Positions 40,520-49,669 of a stretch of 64,000 nucleotides of DNA are shown one piece after another. Numbering within the stretch: position 1 is the stretch's first letter; each line of letters begins with the position of its first letter. Source of the stretch: Massilia sp. Bi118. GTDB lineage: Bacteria > Pseudomonadota > Gammaproteobacteria > Burkholderiales > Burkholderiaceae_D. A model generated the notes under the pieces. The model did not search any database. It saw nothing but the letters and a program-made list of their open reading frames with translations, and was not told the origin of the DNA. The DNA lies in the NCBI RefSeq assembly GCF_918697865.1, contig NZ_CAKKMV010000017.1, positions 1 to 64,000 on the forward strand. The letters are read 5' to 3'. The position numbers and the translations under genes were made by a program.

Positions 40520-43500
40520 ATGGCTCGTTTTTTTATTGACCGCCCCATTTTCGCCTGGGTGATCGCGCTGTTCATCATGGTGCTCGGTAGCGTCGCTATC
40601 AAGCAGCTGCCGATCGCGCAATATCCCACCGTGGCGCCGCCTTCGATCGTGGTCAGCGTCGCCTACCCCGGCGCTTCGGCCCAGACCCTCGAGGATTCCG
40701 TCATCTCCGTGATCGAGCGCGAGATGAACGGTTCCCCCGGCATGGTTTACATGGAGTCGACCAGCCAGGCCAACGGCTCCGGTTCCATCACGATCTCCTT
40801 CGAGACCGGCACCGATCCCGACCTGGCCCAGGTCGACGTCCAGAACCGCCTGTCGCGCGCGGCCCCGCGCCTGCCGGCGGCCGTGACCCAGCAGGGCGTG
40901 CGCGTGGATAAAGCGCGCGCAAACTTCCTGCTGTTCACCATCCTGTCGTCGGACGACCCGAACTGGGATCCGATCGCACTGGGCGACTACGCCTCGCGTA
41001 ACGTGCTGCCCGAGATCCAGCGGATCAAGGGCGTGGGCCAGGCCCAGCTGTTCGGCACCGAGAAGGCGATGCGCATCTGGATCGATCCGGCCAAGCTGGT
41101 CGGCTTCAAGCTGTCGTCCGCCGACGTCAACAACGCGATCCGTGCCCAGAACGCCCAGGTGGCCTCCGGCACCATCGGCGACCTGCCGCTGAACCTGGGC
41201 CAGCAGATCTCGGCCACCGTGGTGGTGAGCGGCCAGCTGTCGACCGTCGAACAGTTCGGCAACATCGTGCTGCGCGCGAACCCGGACGGCTCCACCGTGC
41301 GCCTGAAGGACGTGGCCCGCATCGAGATCGGCGGCCAGGCCTACACCACGTCGGCGCGCCTGAACGGCAAGCCGTCCAGCGGCATCGGCGTGCAGCTGTC
41401 GCCGACCGGTAATGCGCTCGAAACCGCGAACCTGATCAAGGCCCGCATGAACGAGCTGTCGAAGTACTTCCCGCACGGGATGAAGTACGCGATTCCTTAC
41501 GATTCGACCAAGTTCATCCAGATCTCCATCAGCCAGGTCATCGAGACCCTGATCGAGGCCGTGATCCTGGTGTTCATCGTGATGTACGTGTTCCTCCAGA
41601 ACATCCGCTATACCCTGATCCCGACCCTCGTGGTGCCGGTCGCCCTGCTCGGCTCCTTCGCGACCCTGCTGGCGCTGGGCTTCTCGATCAACGTGCTGAC
41701 CATGTTCGGCATGGTCCTCGTCATTGGTATCGTGGTCGACGACGCCATCGTGGTGGTGGAGAACGTCGAGCGCATCATGTCCGAGGAAGGCCTGCCGCCG
41801 CTGCTTGCGACCCGCAAGGCCATGGGCCAGATCTCGGGCGCGATCATCGGCGTGACCGTGGTGCTGATCTCGGTGTTCGTGCCGCTGGCCTTCTTTGCCG
41901 GCGCGGTCGGCAACATCTACCGCCAGTTCTCGGCGGTGATGGTGTCCTCGATCGCCTTCTCGGCCTTCCTGGCGCTGTCGTTCACGCCCGCCCTGTGCGC
42001 GCACCTGCTGAAGCCCGTCGAAGCCGGCCACCACATGGAGAAGCGCGGCTTCTTCGGCTGGTTCAACCGCACCTTCAAGACCGGCGCCAAGCGCTATGAA
42101 GGTTTTGTCGGCAAGATCCTGCGCCGCACCGGCCGCGCGCTGGTCGTGTTCGTGCTGCTGCTGGGCCTCGTCGGCCTGGTGTTCACCAGGATGCCGAACT
42201 CCTTCCTGCCGAACGAAGACCAGGGCTACATCATCGCCAACATCCAGCTGCCGCCGGGCGCCACCGCCGAGCGCACCGATGCCGTGCTGAAGGCCGCCGA
42301 AGCCTACGTGCTGAAGCAGCCGGAAGTCGCCAACATGGTGTCCGTGACCGGCTTCTCGTTCTCGGGCCAGGGCCAGAACATGGGCCTCGCCTTCATCCCG
42401 CTGAAGTCCTGGGACGAACGCAAGGCCAAGGGCTCGGACGCACAGAGCCTGGCCGGCCGCATCACGGGCCACCTGATGGGGCTGCGCGACGCCTTCATCT
42501 TCGTGGTGAGCCCGCCGCCGATCCCGGAACTGGGCCGCGGCGCCGGCTTCTCCTTCCGCCTGCAGGACCGCGGCGGCCTTGGCCACGCAGCCCTGCTGCA
42601 GGCGCGTAACCAGCTGCTGGGCATGGCGATGCAATCGCCGGTCCTGACCGGCATCCGCCCGGAAGGCCTGGAAGACGCGCCGCAGCTGCAGCTCGAGATC
42701 GACCGCGACAAGGCGCAGGCCCTGGGCGTGACCTTCGATGCGATCAACAGCGCGATCTCGACCTCGCTGGGTTCGAGCTACGTGAACGACTTCCCGAACG
42801 CCGGCCGCCTGCAGCGCGTGGTGGTGCAGGCCGACGCCAAGGACCGCATGCAGCCGGAAGACCTGCTGCGCCTGAACGCGATGAACAACAAGGGCCAGCC
42901 GGTGCCGCTGTCGGCCTTCGCGAGCACGAAGTGGATCAACGGTCCGCAGCAGACCAGCCGCTACAACGGCTACCCGGCGATGAGCATCACCGGCGAACCG
43001 AAGGCGGGCTATTCGTCCGGCGACGCGCTGCAGGAAATGCAGAACCTGGCGGCCAAGCTGCCGGCGGGCTTCGCCTACGAATGGACCGGCCAGTCGCGCG
43101 AGGAGATCCTGTCCGGCTCCACCGTGTTCGTGCTGATCGGCTTCTCGCTGCTGGCGGTGTTCCTGGCCCTGGCCGCGCTGTATGAAAGCTGGTCGATCCC
43201 GGTCTCGGTGCTGCTGGTGGTGCCGCTGGGCGTGCTCGGCTCGCTGCTGGCCGCAACCATGCGCGGCATGCCGAACGACGTCTACTTCAAGGTCGGCCTG
43301 ATCACCGTGATCGGCCTGGCGGCGAAGAACGCGATCCTGATCATCGAGTTCGCGAAGGACCTGCAGGCGCAAGGCAAGTCGCCGATCGAAGCGGCCATCG
43401 AAGCTGCCCACCTGCGCTTCCGACCGATTATCATGACCTCGCTGGCCTTCATCCTCGGCGTGCTGCCGCTGGTGATCGCGGGCGGCGCCGGTGCGGCCTC

Positions 43501-43681
43501 GCAGCGCGCCATCGGTACCGGCGTGATGGGCGGCATGATCACCGCGACCGCACTCGGCGTGTTCTTCGTGCCGGTGTTCTTCGTGGTCATCCGCAGCATC
43601 TTCAAGGGCAGCAAGCGCCAGCAGGAGATCTACGAACACCATGCCGACAGCGCCGGCATTGCGAAGGAAGAGATTAAATGA
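40520..43681 (+). CDS. RND multidrug efflux pump (AcrB/MexB-like, HAE1)
   Basis: A 1053-residue proton-driven pump with the family start MARFFIDRPIFAWVIALFIM, 12 membrane helices, two large periplasmic loops, and the proton relay Asp pair in GIVVDDAIVVVENVERIM. The second half has GLAAKNAILIIEFAKD. Length matches HAE1 pumps. It likely exports drugs, solvents or plant phenolics together with the adaptor and channel; the stop overlaps the channel start as ATGA. Confidence 0.97.
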   Translation: MARFFIDRPIFAWVIALFIMVLGSVAIKQLPIAQYPTVAPPSIVVSVAYPGASAQTLEDSVISVIEREMNGSPGMVYMESTSQANGSGSITISFETGTDPDLAQVDVQNRLSRAAPRLPAAVTQQGVRVDKARANFLLFTILSSDDPNWDPIALGDYASRNVLPEIQRIKGVGQAQLFGTEKAMRIWIDPAKLVGFKLSSADVNNAIRAQNAQVASGTIGDLPLNLGQQISATVVVSGQLSTVEQFGNIVLRANPDGSTVRLKDVARIEIGGQAYTTSARLNGKPSSGIGVQLSPTGNALETANLIKARMNELSKYFPHGMKYAIPYDSTKFIQISISQVIETLIEAVILVFIVMYVFLQNIRYTLIPTLVVPVALLGSFATLLALGFSINVLTMFGMVLVIGIVVDDAIVVVENVERIMSEEGLPPLLATRKAMGQISGAIIGVTVVLISVFVPLAFFAGAVGNIYRQFSAVMVSSIAFSAFLALSFTPALCAHLLKPVEAGHHMEKRGFFGWFNRTFKTGAKRYEGFVGKILRRTGRALVVFVLLLGLVGLVFTRMPNSFLPNEDQGYIIANIQLPPGATAERTDAVLKAAEAYVLKQPEVANMVSVTGFSFSGQGQNMGLAFIPLKSWDERKAKGSDAQSLAGRITGHLMGLRDAFIFVVSPPPIPELGRGAGFSFRLQDRGGLGHAALLQARNQLLGMAMQSPVLTGIRPEGLEDAPQLQLEIDRDKAQALGVTFDAINSAISTSLGSSYVNDFPNAGRLQRVVVQADAKDRMQPEDLLRLNAMNNKGQPVPLSAFASTKWINGPQQTSRYNGYPAMSITGEPKAGYSSGDALQEMQNLAAKLPAGFAYEWTGQSREEILSGSTVFVLIGFSLLAVFLALAALYESWSIPVSVLLVVPLGVLGSLLAATMRGMPNDVYFKVGLITVIGLAAKNAILIIEFAKDLQAQGKSPIEAAIEAAHLRFRPIIMTSLAFILGVLPLVIAGGAGAASQRAIGTGVMGGMITATALGVFFVPVFFVVIRSIFKGSKRQQEIYEHHADSAGIAKEEIK

Positions 43682-45105
43682 AAAAGATGAAAAACGTCCT
43701 GACTCCCCTCGTCCTGGCCCTGACCCTGGCAGGCTGCGTCAACCTGGCGCCCAGGTACGAGCGCCCGGCCGCCCCGGTGGCCGGCGCCTTCCCGACGGTG
43801 GAAGGCACCGTCCACAGCGGCAACCCGGTCGCGAATGAAGCGCCGGCCAGCATCGCCTGGCAGCGCTTCTTCGTCGACGCCCGCCTGCAAAAGCTGATCC
43901 AGCTGGCGCTGGAAAACAACCGCGACCTGCGCGTGTCGATCCTGAACATCGAGCAGGCCAGGGCCGCCTTCCAGATCCAGCGCGCGGCGCGCTTCCCGGC
44001 CATCAATGCCGGCCTGACCGCCAGCCGCGCCTCGACGGCCGGCGATGCGCCCCTGACCAGCGTCTACCAGGCCGGCGTGTCGGTCACGGCCTTCGAGCTC
44101 GACCTGTTCGGCCGCGTGCGCAACCTGAGCGACGCCGCGCTGGCGCAGTACCTGGCAACCGAGGAAGCGCGCAAGACGGCGCAGATCAGCCTGGTCGCCA
44201 CCGTGGCCAATACCTACCTGGCCCTGCTGGCCGACAAGGAGCTGCTGGACCTGACCCGGCAGACCCTCAAGACGCGCGAGGAATCGCTGCGCCTGTCCCA
44301 GCTGCGCTTCGAGAACGGCGTGATCTCCAAGCTGGACCTGCAGCAGGCCGTGTCGCTGGTCGAGCAGGCCCGCACCGTGCTGGCCCAGCAGCAGCGCCTG
44401 ATCGCGCAGGACACGAATGCGCTGACCCTGCTGGTCGGCCAGACCATCCCGGACAGTCTGCCGCCGGGCGCCACCCTGGCTGCGACCAACCTGCCCGACC
44501 TGCCGGCCGGCATGCCGTCCGACCTGCTGATCTCGCGTCCGGACATCCGCTCCGCCGAGCAGCAGCTGATCGCGGCGAATGCCGACATCGGCGCGGCGCG
44601 CGCGAACTACTTCCCGCGCATCTCGCTGACCGGCAGCGCCGGCAGCGCCAGCTCGGAGCTGTCCGGCCTCTTCAAAGGCGGCTCGTTCGGCTGGAGCTTC
44701 GCGCCGCAGGCGATCCTGCCGCTGTTCGACTTCGGCGCCCGCCGCGCCGGCGTCGAGAGCGCGAAAGCCGGCCGCGACATCGCCGTGGCCCGCTACGAGA
44801 AGGCGATCCAGTCCGCCTTCCGCGAAGTGTCGGACGCGCTGGCCGGCCAGGCCACCTTCAGCGAGCAGCTGCGCGCCCAGCAGGCCGTGGCGGCCGCGGA
44901 AGCCGACCGCTTCAACCTGTCGGACCTGCGCTACCGTAACGGCACCGCCAGCTACCTCGACCTGCTGGATGCCCAGCGTTCGCTGTTCACCGCCCAGCAG
45001 CAGGCGATCGAAGCGAACCTGGCGCGCCTGCAGAACCAGGTGACGCTGTACCGCGTGCTGGGCGGCGGCTGGAGCGAGCCGGCGAACACGACCGCCGCGC
45101 GCTGA
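43678..45105 (+). CDS. outer-membrane efflux channel (OprM/NodT family lipoprotein)
   Basis: A 475-residue TolC-like channel with lipobox LTLAGC, two homologous halves (LQKLIQLALENNRDLRVSIL; DLLISRPDIRSAEQQLIAAN) and FGWSFAPQAILPLFDFG-type strands. Third gene of the pump operon, coupled by ATGA. A strong terminator follows at 45134. Confidence 0.95.
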   Translation: MKKMKNVLTPLVLALTLAGCVNLAPRYERPAAPVAGAFPTVEGTVHSGNPVANEAPASIAWQRFFVDARLQKLIQLALENNRDLRVSILNIEQARAAFQIQRAARFPAINAGLTASRASTAGDAPLTSVYQAGVSVTAFELDLFGRVRNLSDAALAQYLATEEARKTAQISLVATVANTYLALLADKELLDLTRQTLKTREESLRLSQLRFENGVISKLDLQQAVSLVEQARTVLAQQQRLIAQDTNALTLLVGQTIPDSLPPGATLAATNLPDLPAGMPSDLLISRPDIRSAEQQLIAANADIGAARANYFPRISLTGSAGSASSELSGLFKGGSFGWSFAPQAILPLFDFGARRAGVESAKAGRDIAVARYEKAIQSAFREVSDALAGQATFSEQLRAQQAVAAAEADRFNLSDLRYRNGTASYLDLLDAQRSLFTAQQQAIEANLARLQNQVTLYRVLGGGWSEPANTTAAR

Positions 45106-45133
45106 GTTACTTCGCATAATTGAAAGCGCCCTG

Positions 45134-45193
45134 CCGGGGCCGGACTTGCGATTTCGGTATGATGAAATCGCAGTCCGGCCCCGGTCTTTTTTT
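45134..45193 (+). terminator. Rho-independent terminator of the RND operon
   Basis: Arms 45134-45155 and 45164-45184 pair almost perfectly (one bulged base) around an 8-nt loop GGTATGAT, followed by TCTTTTTTT. The stem has a GC-rich base (CCGGGGCCGGACT). Confidence 0.92.
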
Positions 45194-45210
45194 GCGGCGT
45201 CTTTCATGCC

Positions 45211-46125
45211 ATGCGAACCTTTCTACGCGCACATTGGAAAGTCCTCGTCGCCATCATCCTGCTGGTGCTGCTGGCGCTGTTCACCATGACGCCGGGCGCC
45301 GCCGTGATGCCCGAGCCGTCGCTGGCCTTGCGCCTGCGCGCCCACGCGGCGGCCATCGCCTCTGGTGAAGGTGACACGGCGCGCTACATCGAGGGTGTGC
45401 TGCAGGGCGAGGGCTATGCGGTGCGGCGCCAGGAATACCAGGCCGGCGCCAGGCGCGTCCGCAATATCGAAGTGTCGGTGGCGAATCTCGCGCCGCATGC
45501 GAAGCCGGCGCGCATCTTCATCGTCGGCGCCCGCTACGACGCGGCGCCGCTGGCTGCCGCCGCAAGCGACAAAGGCAGCGGCGCCGCGGCCGTGCTGGAG
45601 CTGGCGCGCCTCTTGAAGGACCTGCACCCGAGCCAGGGCACGGAAGTGAAGTTCGTCTTCTTCGTCGACGAGACGCCGTCCGGACTCAAGGGCGAGGACC
45701 TGGGCAGCACCGGGGACGCCGGCGCCTCTCCGGTGCTCGCTGCCGTCGGCTGGTATTCGCTGCGCCACGGCCGCAAGCCGGATGCCGCACGCACGGACTC
45801 GGGCAACTTCATCGCCTTCGTCGGCACGCTGGAGGCATCGCGCCTGGTGCAGGATGCGCTGTCGGCCTTCCGCGCCGTCTCCGACTTTCCCGCCCATGGC
45901 CTGGCCGCGCCGGCCTACGTGCAGGGCGTGACCTTCTCGGACCGCGCCGCCGTCCGGCGCTTCGGCTATCCGGCCATCATGATCACGGACACCGCCTTCA
46001 TGCGCTATCCCTACTATCACATGGGCGAGGAAATTCCGGACCAGCTCGATGCCGAGGGCACCGCGCGCGTGGTGCGGGGCCTGGCGCGCACCCTCACCCG
46101 GCTCGCCGCGGGGGCGCAAACCTGA
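45211..46125 (+). CDS. M28 peptidase-like protein with altered active site
   Basis: A 304-residue protein with an N-terminal membrane anchor (VLVAIILLVLLALF, 11-24) and an M28 aminopeptidase-like periplasmic domain. The usual metal motif GAHYD reads GARYD (Arg108 in place of the first His ligand), while Asp110, the DKGSG segment (Asp120), VDETP (Asp153-Glu154) and YYHMGEEI remain. Loss of one metal ligand suggests a reduced or changed activity. It follows the RND terminator by about 20 nt and is a separate unit. Family call good, function uncertain. Confidence 0.75.
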   Translation: MRTFLRAHWKVLVAIILLVLLALFTMTPGAAVMPEPSLALRLRAHAAAIASGEGDTARYIEGVLQGEGYAVRRQEYQAGARRVRNIEVSVANLAPHAKPARIFIVGARYDAAPLAAAASDKGSGAAAVLELARLLKDLHPSQGTEVKFVFFVDETPSGLKGEDLGSTGDAGASPVLAAVGWYSLRHGRKPDAARTDSGNFIAFVGTLEASRLVQDALSAFRAVSDFPAHGLAAPAYVQGVTFSDRAAVRRFGYPAIMITDTAFMRYPYYHMGEEIPDQLDAEGTARVVRGLARTLTRLAAGAQT

Positions 46126-46256
46126 CGCGGCATATTTACGACAGTGCGCACCGTCTGTGCAAATAGTTTTTCCATACCGCAAGTAAATATTGCATACTTT
46201 CCTCGCATAGCGCGCAAAAGCGCATGATTAAATAAAAAATAAACAAGAGGGGACAA

Positions 46257-47864
46257 GTGAAATATTTTCTGCGCCATACCCGCATCGGCACCCGTCTATC
46301 CATCGCCTTTGCACTCATCCTGGTACTCGCCACCGTCGCCACCGGTTCCGCCCTGATGGCCGCCGGCGCCAACGCCGACGCCACCGAAAAGATGCTGGCC
46401 GTGCCGCTGGCCAAGGAGCGCCTGGTGTCGGACTGGAACGTCAACACCTATTCCGCCATCGTGCGCACCTCGCTGATCGCGCGCAGCACGGACACGACCC
46501 TGAGCACCGTGTTCGCCAAGGACATCGCCGACAGCGTGACCGCCAGCACCGAGATCATCAAGAGGGTCGAGCCCCTGCTCGACTCGCCGGAAGAAAAGGC
46601 CCAGCTGGCGACCGTGCAGTCGCTGCGCGCCAAATACCAGGCGGCCAAGGTCGAGGTCATGGATGCGAAGAAGGCCGGCGACGCCGACACCGCCGAGCGC
46701 CGCTTCAACGAAGGCTTCGCCCCGGCCGCACAAGCCTATTCGGCCGCGCTGAAGGAATTGCTGGCGATGCAGCGCCGGACCATCGACCAGATGGCGCACA
46801 CGAGCCGCGCCGCCACCGACTACCGGGAAAAAATCATCCTGCTGCTGAACGGCCTGATGATCGCGCTGGGTGCCTTCGGCGCGGTGGCGATCACGCGCAG
46901 CATCATCCGTCCGCTGTCGCGCGCCGTGATGGTGGCCGAGACGGTGGCCGGCGGCGACCTGACGGGCTCCTTCGACAACGGCCGCCAGGACGAGATCGGC
47001 GACCTGATGCGCGCCATGCAGGGAATGAACGACGGCCTGGCCAGGGTGGTGGCGGAAGTCAAGGAAGGCACGCGCACCATCGCGGCCGGCAGCACCGAAA
47101 TCGCCAGCGGCAACCTCGACCTGTCGAGCCGCACCGAGCAGCAGGCCAGCTCGCTGGAAGAGACCGCGGCCTCGATGGAAGAACTGACCTCGACCGTGCG
47201 CCACAACGCGGACAATGCCAACCAGGCCAACCAGATGGCGCAGGCGGCTTCGCAAGTTGCCGCACGCGGCGGGGAGATCGTCGGCCAGGTGGTGCAGACC
47301 ATGGGCGCCATCGACGGCGCCTCGCGCAAGATCGTCGACATCATCGGCGTCATCGACGGCATCGCCTTCCAGACCAATATCCTTGCCCTGAACGCGGCCG
47401 TGGAAGCGGCGCGCGCCGGCGAACAGGGCCGCGGCTTCGCGGTCGTGGCCTCCGAAGTGCGCAACCTGGCGCAGCGCTCGGCCACGGCGGCGCGCGAGAT
47501 CAAGGGTTTGATCGGCGACTCGGTGACCCAGGTGAACGCTGGCACGGTGCTGGTGCAGCAGGCCGGCGCGACGATCGAGGAAGTGGTGGCCAGCGTGGCG
47601 CGCGTGACCGACATCATGGCCGAGATCACCGCCGCCAGCCACGAGCAGAGCGCCGGCATCAACCAGGTGAATGCCGCCATCACGCAGATGGACCAGGCCA
47701 CCCAGCAGAACGCGGCGCTGGTCGAGGAAGCCGCCGCGGCGGCGTCCAGCATGCAGGACCAGTCGGCGCGGCTGGAAGAGCTGATGCGCCGTTTCCGAAT
47801 CACTCAGTCAGGAACATCTCCTGCAAATCGTTCAGGAAGCGCTGCCCTAAGTCTGTCGGCTTGA
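46257..47864 (+). CDS. methyl-accepting chemotaxis protein
   Basis: A 535-residue chemoreceptor: TM1 at about 14-36, four-helix-bundle sensor (38-190), TM2 at 193-213, HAMP, and a signalling domain with the tip GIAFQTNILALNAAVEAARAGEQGRGFAVVASEVR (given here only as landmark, positions about 370-405). It lacks the C-terminal NWETF tether for CheR/CheB. The start is GTG or TTG near 46257 (GTG AAA TAT) with AGAGGGGAC upstream. Its last 65 nt overlap the convergent hemW. Confidence 0.93.
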   Translation: MKYFLRHTRIGTRLSIAFALILVLATVATGSALMAAGANADATEKMLAVPLAKERLVSDWNVNTYSAIVRTSLIARSTDTTLSTVFAKDIADSVTASTEIIKRVEPLLDSPEEKAQLATVQSLRAKYQAAKVEVMDAKKAGDADTAERRFNEGFAPAAQAYSAALKELLAMQRRTIDQMAHTSRAATDYREKIILLLNGLMIALGAFGAVAITRSIIRPLSRAVMVAETVAGGDLTGSFDNGRQDEIGDLMRAMQGMNDGLARVVAEVKEGTRTIAAGSTEIASGNLDLSSRTEQQASSLEETAASMEELTSTVRHNADNANQANQMAQAASQVAARGGEIVGQVVQTMGAIDGASRKIVDIIGVIDGIAFQTNILALNAAVEAARAGEQGRGFAVVASEVRNLAQRSATAAREIKGLIGDSVTQVNAGTVLVQQAGATIEEVVASVARVTDIMAEITAASHEQSAGINQVNAAITQMDQATQQNAALVEEAAAAASSMQDQSARLEELMRRFRITQSGTSPANRSGSAALSLSA

Positions 47865-49044
47865 TGAGCTTGAAGTCGCGGTAGATCAGGCCCTTGCCCT
47901 CGGCTTCGTTGAGGGCTTTTTCGATGGCCGTGATCGACATGCCGGTGCGCTCGCCGAACAGGTTCGGGTCGAAACCGCCGGTCAGGCGCAGCGCGTTGAG
48001 CATGAACTCGAAGCCCATCTCGCCGCGCGTGATCTCGTGCTCCTCGCTCACCGCATTGCCCTTTTGCGCGGCCTCGATGAACGAGGCCGGCTGCTTGTAG
48101 CGCGCCTGGCGCAGCACGCGGTGCGGGAAGGACAGCTTCGAATGGGCGCCGGCGCCGATGCCGAGATAGTCGCCGAAGTGCCAGTAATTCAGGTTGTGGC
48201 GCGCCTGGTGTCCCGGCTTCGCATACGCCGAGACCTCGTAGTGTTCGTACCCCGCCCCCTTCATCGTCTCCGCGATCATGTCCTGGATGTCGGCGCTCTC
48301 GTCGTCGCTCGGCAGCTGCGGCGGATACTTGGCGAACACCGTGTTCGGCTCCATCGTCAGGTGGTACAGCGACAGGTGCGGCGGCGCCCAGGACAGCGCG
48401 GTGGCGATGTCCTGCTGCGCTTCAAGCAGCGTCTGGCCGGGCAGCGCGTACATCAGGTCGAGGTTGAAGGTGTCGAAGTTGGCCTGCGCGATGTCGACTG
48501 CCTTGCGCGCTTCGTTCTCGTCGTGGATGCGGCCCAGCGCCTGCAGGTGCCGGCCGTTGAAGCTCTGGATGCCGATCGACAGGCGGGTGATGCCGCTGGC
48601 CCGGTAGGACTTGAACTTCTCGGCCTCGAAGGTGCCAGGATTCGCTTCCATCGTGATCTCGGCATTGATCTCCAGCGGCAGCAGAGTGCGCAGGTCGGAC
48701 AGCAGCCGGTCCAGCGCGGCCGCCGACATCAGGCTGGGCGTGCCGCCGCCGATGAACACGGTGTGGATCTTGCGGCCCCAGATCAGCGGCAGCGACTGTT
48801 CGAGGTCGGCGCGCAGCGCATCCAGGTATTCCTGCTCCGGGATCGGGCCCTTCGATTCGTGCGAATTGAAGTCGCAGTAGGGGCACTTGCGCACGCACCA
48901 GGGCCAGTGGATGTACAGCGACAGCGGCGGCAGCGCGGCCAGGTTGAGGGAACCGGGCTGCAGGTATTTCAATGCGGCGGTAGCCGGCGAACGTGGTTCG
49001 GTGCTGGCCGGGGCGCCGTTGCCGACGGGTTTGATCGGGATCAT
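47800..49044 (-). CDS. hemW: radical SAM heme chaperone HemW
   Basis: A 414-residue HemW (formerly annotated as oxygen-independent coproporphyrinogen oxidase). It has the radical SAM motif CVRKCPYC, then TVFIGGGTPSLM, and lacks the catalytic features of HemN proper, fitting the heme-chaperone branch that inserts heme into respiratory enzymes. The start overlaps the rdgB stop as ATGA (49041-49044). Its 3' end overlaps the convergent chemoreceptor by 65 nt. Confidence 0.93.
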   Translation of the reverse strand: MIPIKPVGNGAPASTEPRSPATAALKYLQPGSLNLAALPPLSLYIHWPWCVRKCPYCDFNSHESKGPIPEQEYLDALRADLEQSLPLIWGRKIHTVFIGGGTPSLMSAAALDRLLSDLRTLLPLEINAEITMEANPGTFEAEKFKSYRASGITRLSIGIQSFNGRHLQALGRIHDENEARKAVDIAQANFDTFNLDLMYALPGQTLLEAQQDIATALSWAPPHLSLYHLTMEPNTVFAKYPPQLPSDDESADIQDMIAETMKGAGYEHYEVSAYAKPGHQARHNLNYWHFGDYLGIGAGAHSKLSFPHRVLRQARYKQPASFIEAAQKGNAVSEEHEITRGEMGFEFMLNALRLTGGFDPNLFGERTGMSITAIEKALNEAEGKGLIYRDFKLIKPTDLGQRFLNDLQEMFLTE

Positions 49045-49631
49045 TTCAGTTTCAGCTTCTCGACCAGGGCGCGGATCGCCTGGCCGCGGTGGGAGATGGC
49101 GTTTTTCTCGCTTGGGGCCAGCTCGGCGGTGGTCTTGCCCAGGTCCGGGATCAGGAAGTAAGGATCGTAGCCGAAGCCGTTTTCGCCGCGCGGGGCGTCG
49201 ACGATCTGGCCGCGCCAGACGCCGTCGGCGATGACCGGCTGCGGATCGTCGGCATGGCGCACGTAGACCAGCACGCAATAGTAATAGGCCGACTTGTCGG
49301 CGTGCGCCGCCAGGTCCTCGATCAGCTTCGCGTTGTTGCGGGCGTCGGATTTCGGCTCGCCGGCGTAGCGCGCCGAATACACGCCGGGCGCGCCGCCGAG
49401 GGCGTTCACGCACACGCCGGAATCGTCGGCCAGGGCCGGCAATCCGGTCAGGCGCGCGGCGTGGCGGGCCTTCTGCAGGGCGTTCTCGACGAAGGTGCCG
49501 AAAGGCTCCTCGGCTTCCGGGACATTGAATTCGCCCTGCGGATGCAGTTCGAAACCGATCGGGGCCAGCAGCTGGGCGAATTCCTTGAGCTTGCCCGCAT
49601 TGTTGGAGGCAAGGATGAGGCGTTGGGTCAT
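49041..49631 (-). CDS. rdgB: XTP/dITP diphosphatase (RdgB/HAM1)
   Basis: A 196-residue nucleotide-cleaning enzyme that hydrolyses ITP, XTP and their deoxy forms. Motifs LASNNAGKLKEF, LADDSGVCVNALGGAPGVYSA, GYDPYFLIPDLGKT and the C-terminal SHRGQAI are present. Forms an operon with hemW by an ATGA overlap, the order common in Betaproteobacteria. Confidence 0.96.
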   Translation of the reverse strand: MTQRLILASNNAGKLKEFAQLLAPIGFELHPQGEFNVPEAEEPFGTFVENALQKARHAARLTGLPALADDSGVCVNALGGAPGVYSARYAGEPKSDARNNAKLIEDLAAHADKSAYYYCVLVYVRHADDPQPVIADGVWRGQIVDAPRGENGFGYDPYFLIPDLGKTTAELAPSEKNAISHRGQAIRALVEKLKLK

Positions 49632-49669
49632 GGTCGTGTTGAATAGCGCGGGGAAGGCGCTATTTTAAT

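Noticed and set aside
39281..43642. Very long minus-strand open frame opposite the RND adaptor and pump genes
   Set aside because: Frame is an artefact of high GC3 on the plus strand: product is His/Arg/Gln/Asp-rich without domains, while the plus frames encode clear AcrA/AcrB proteins.
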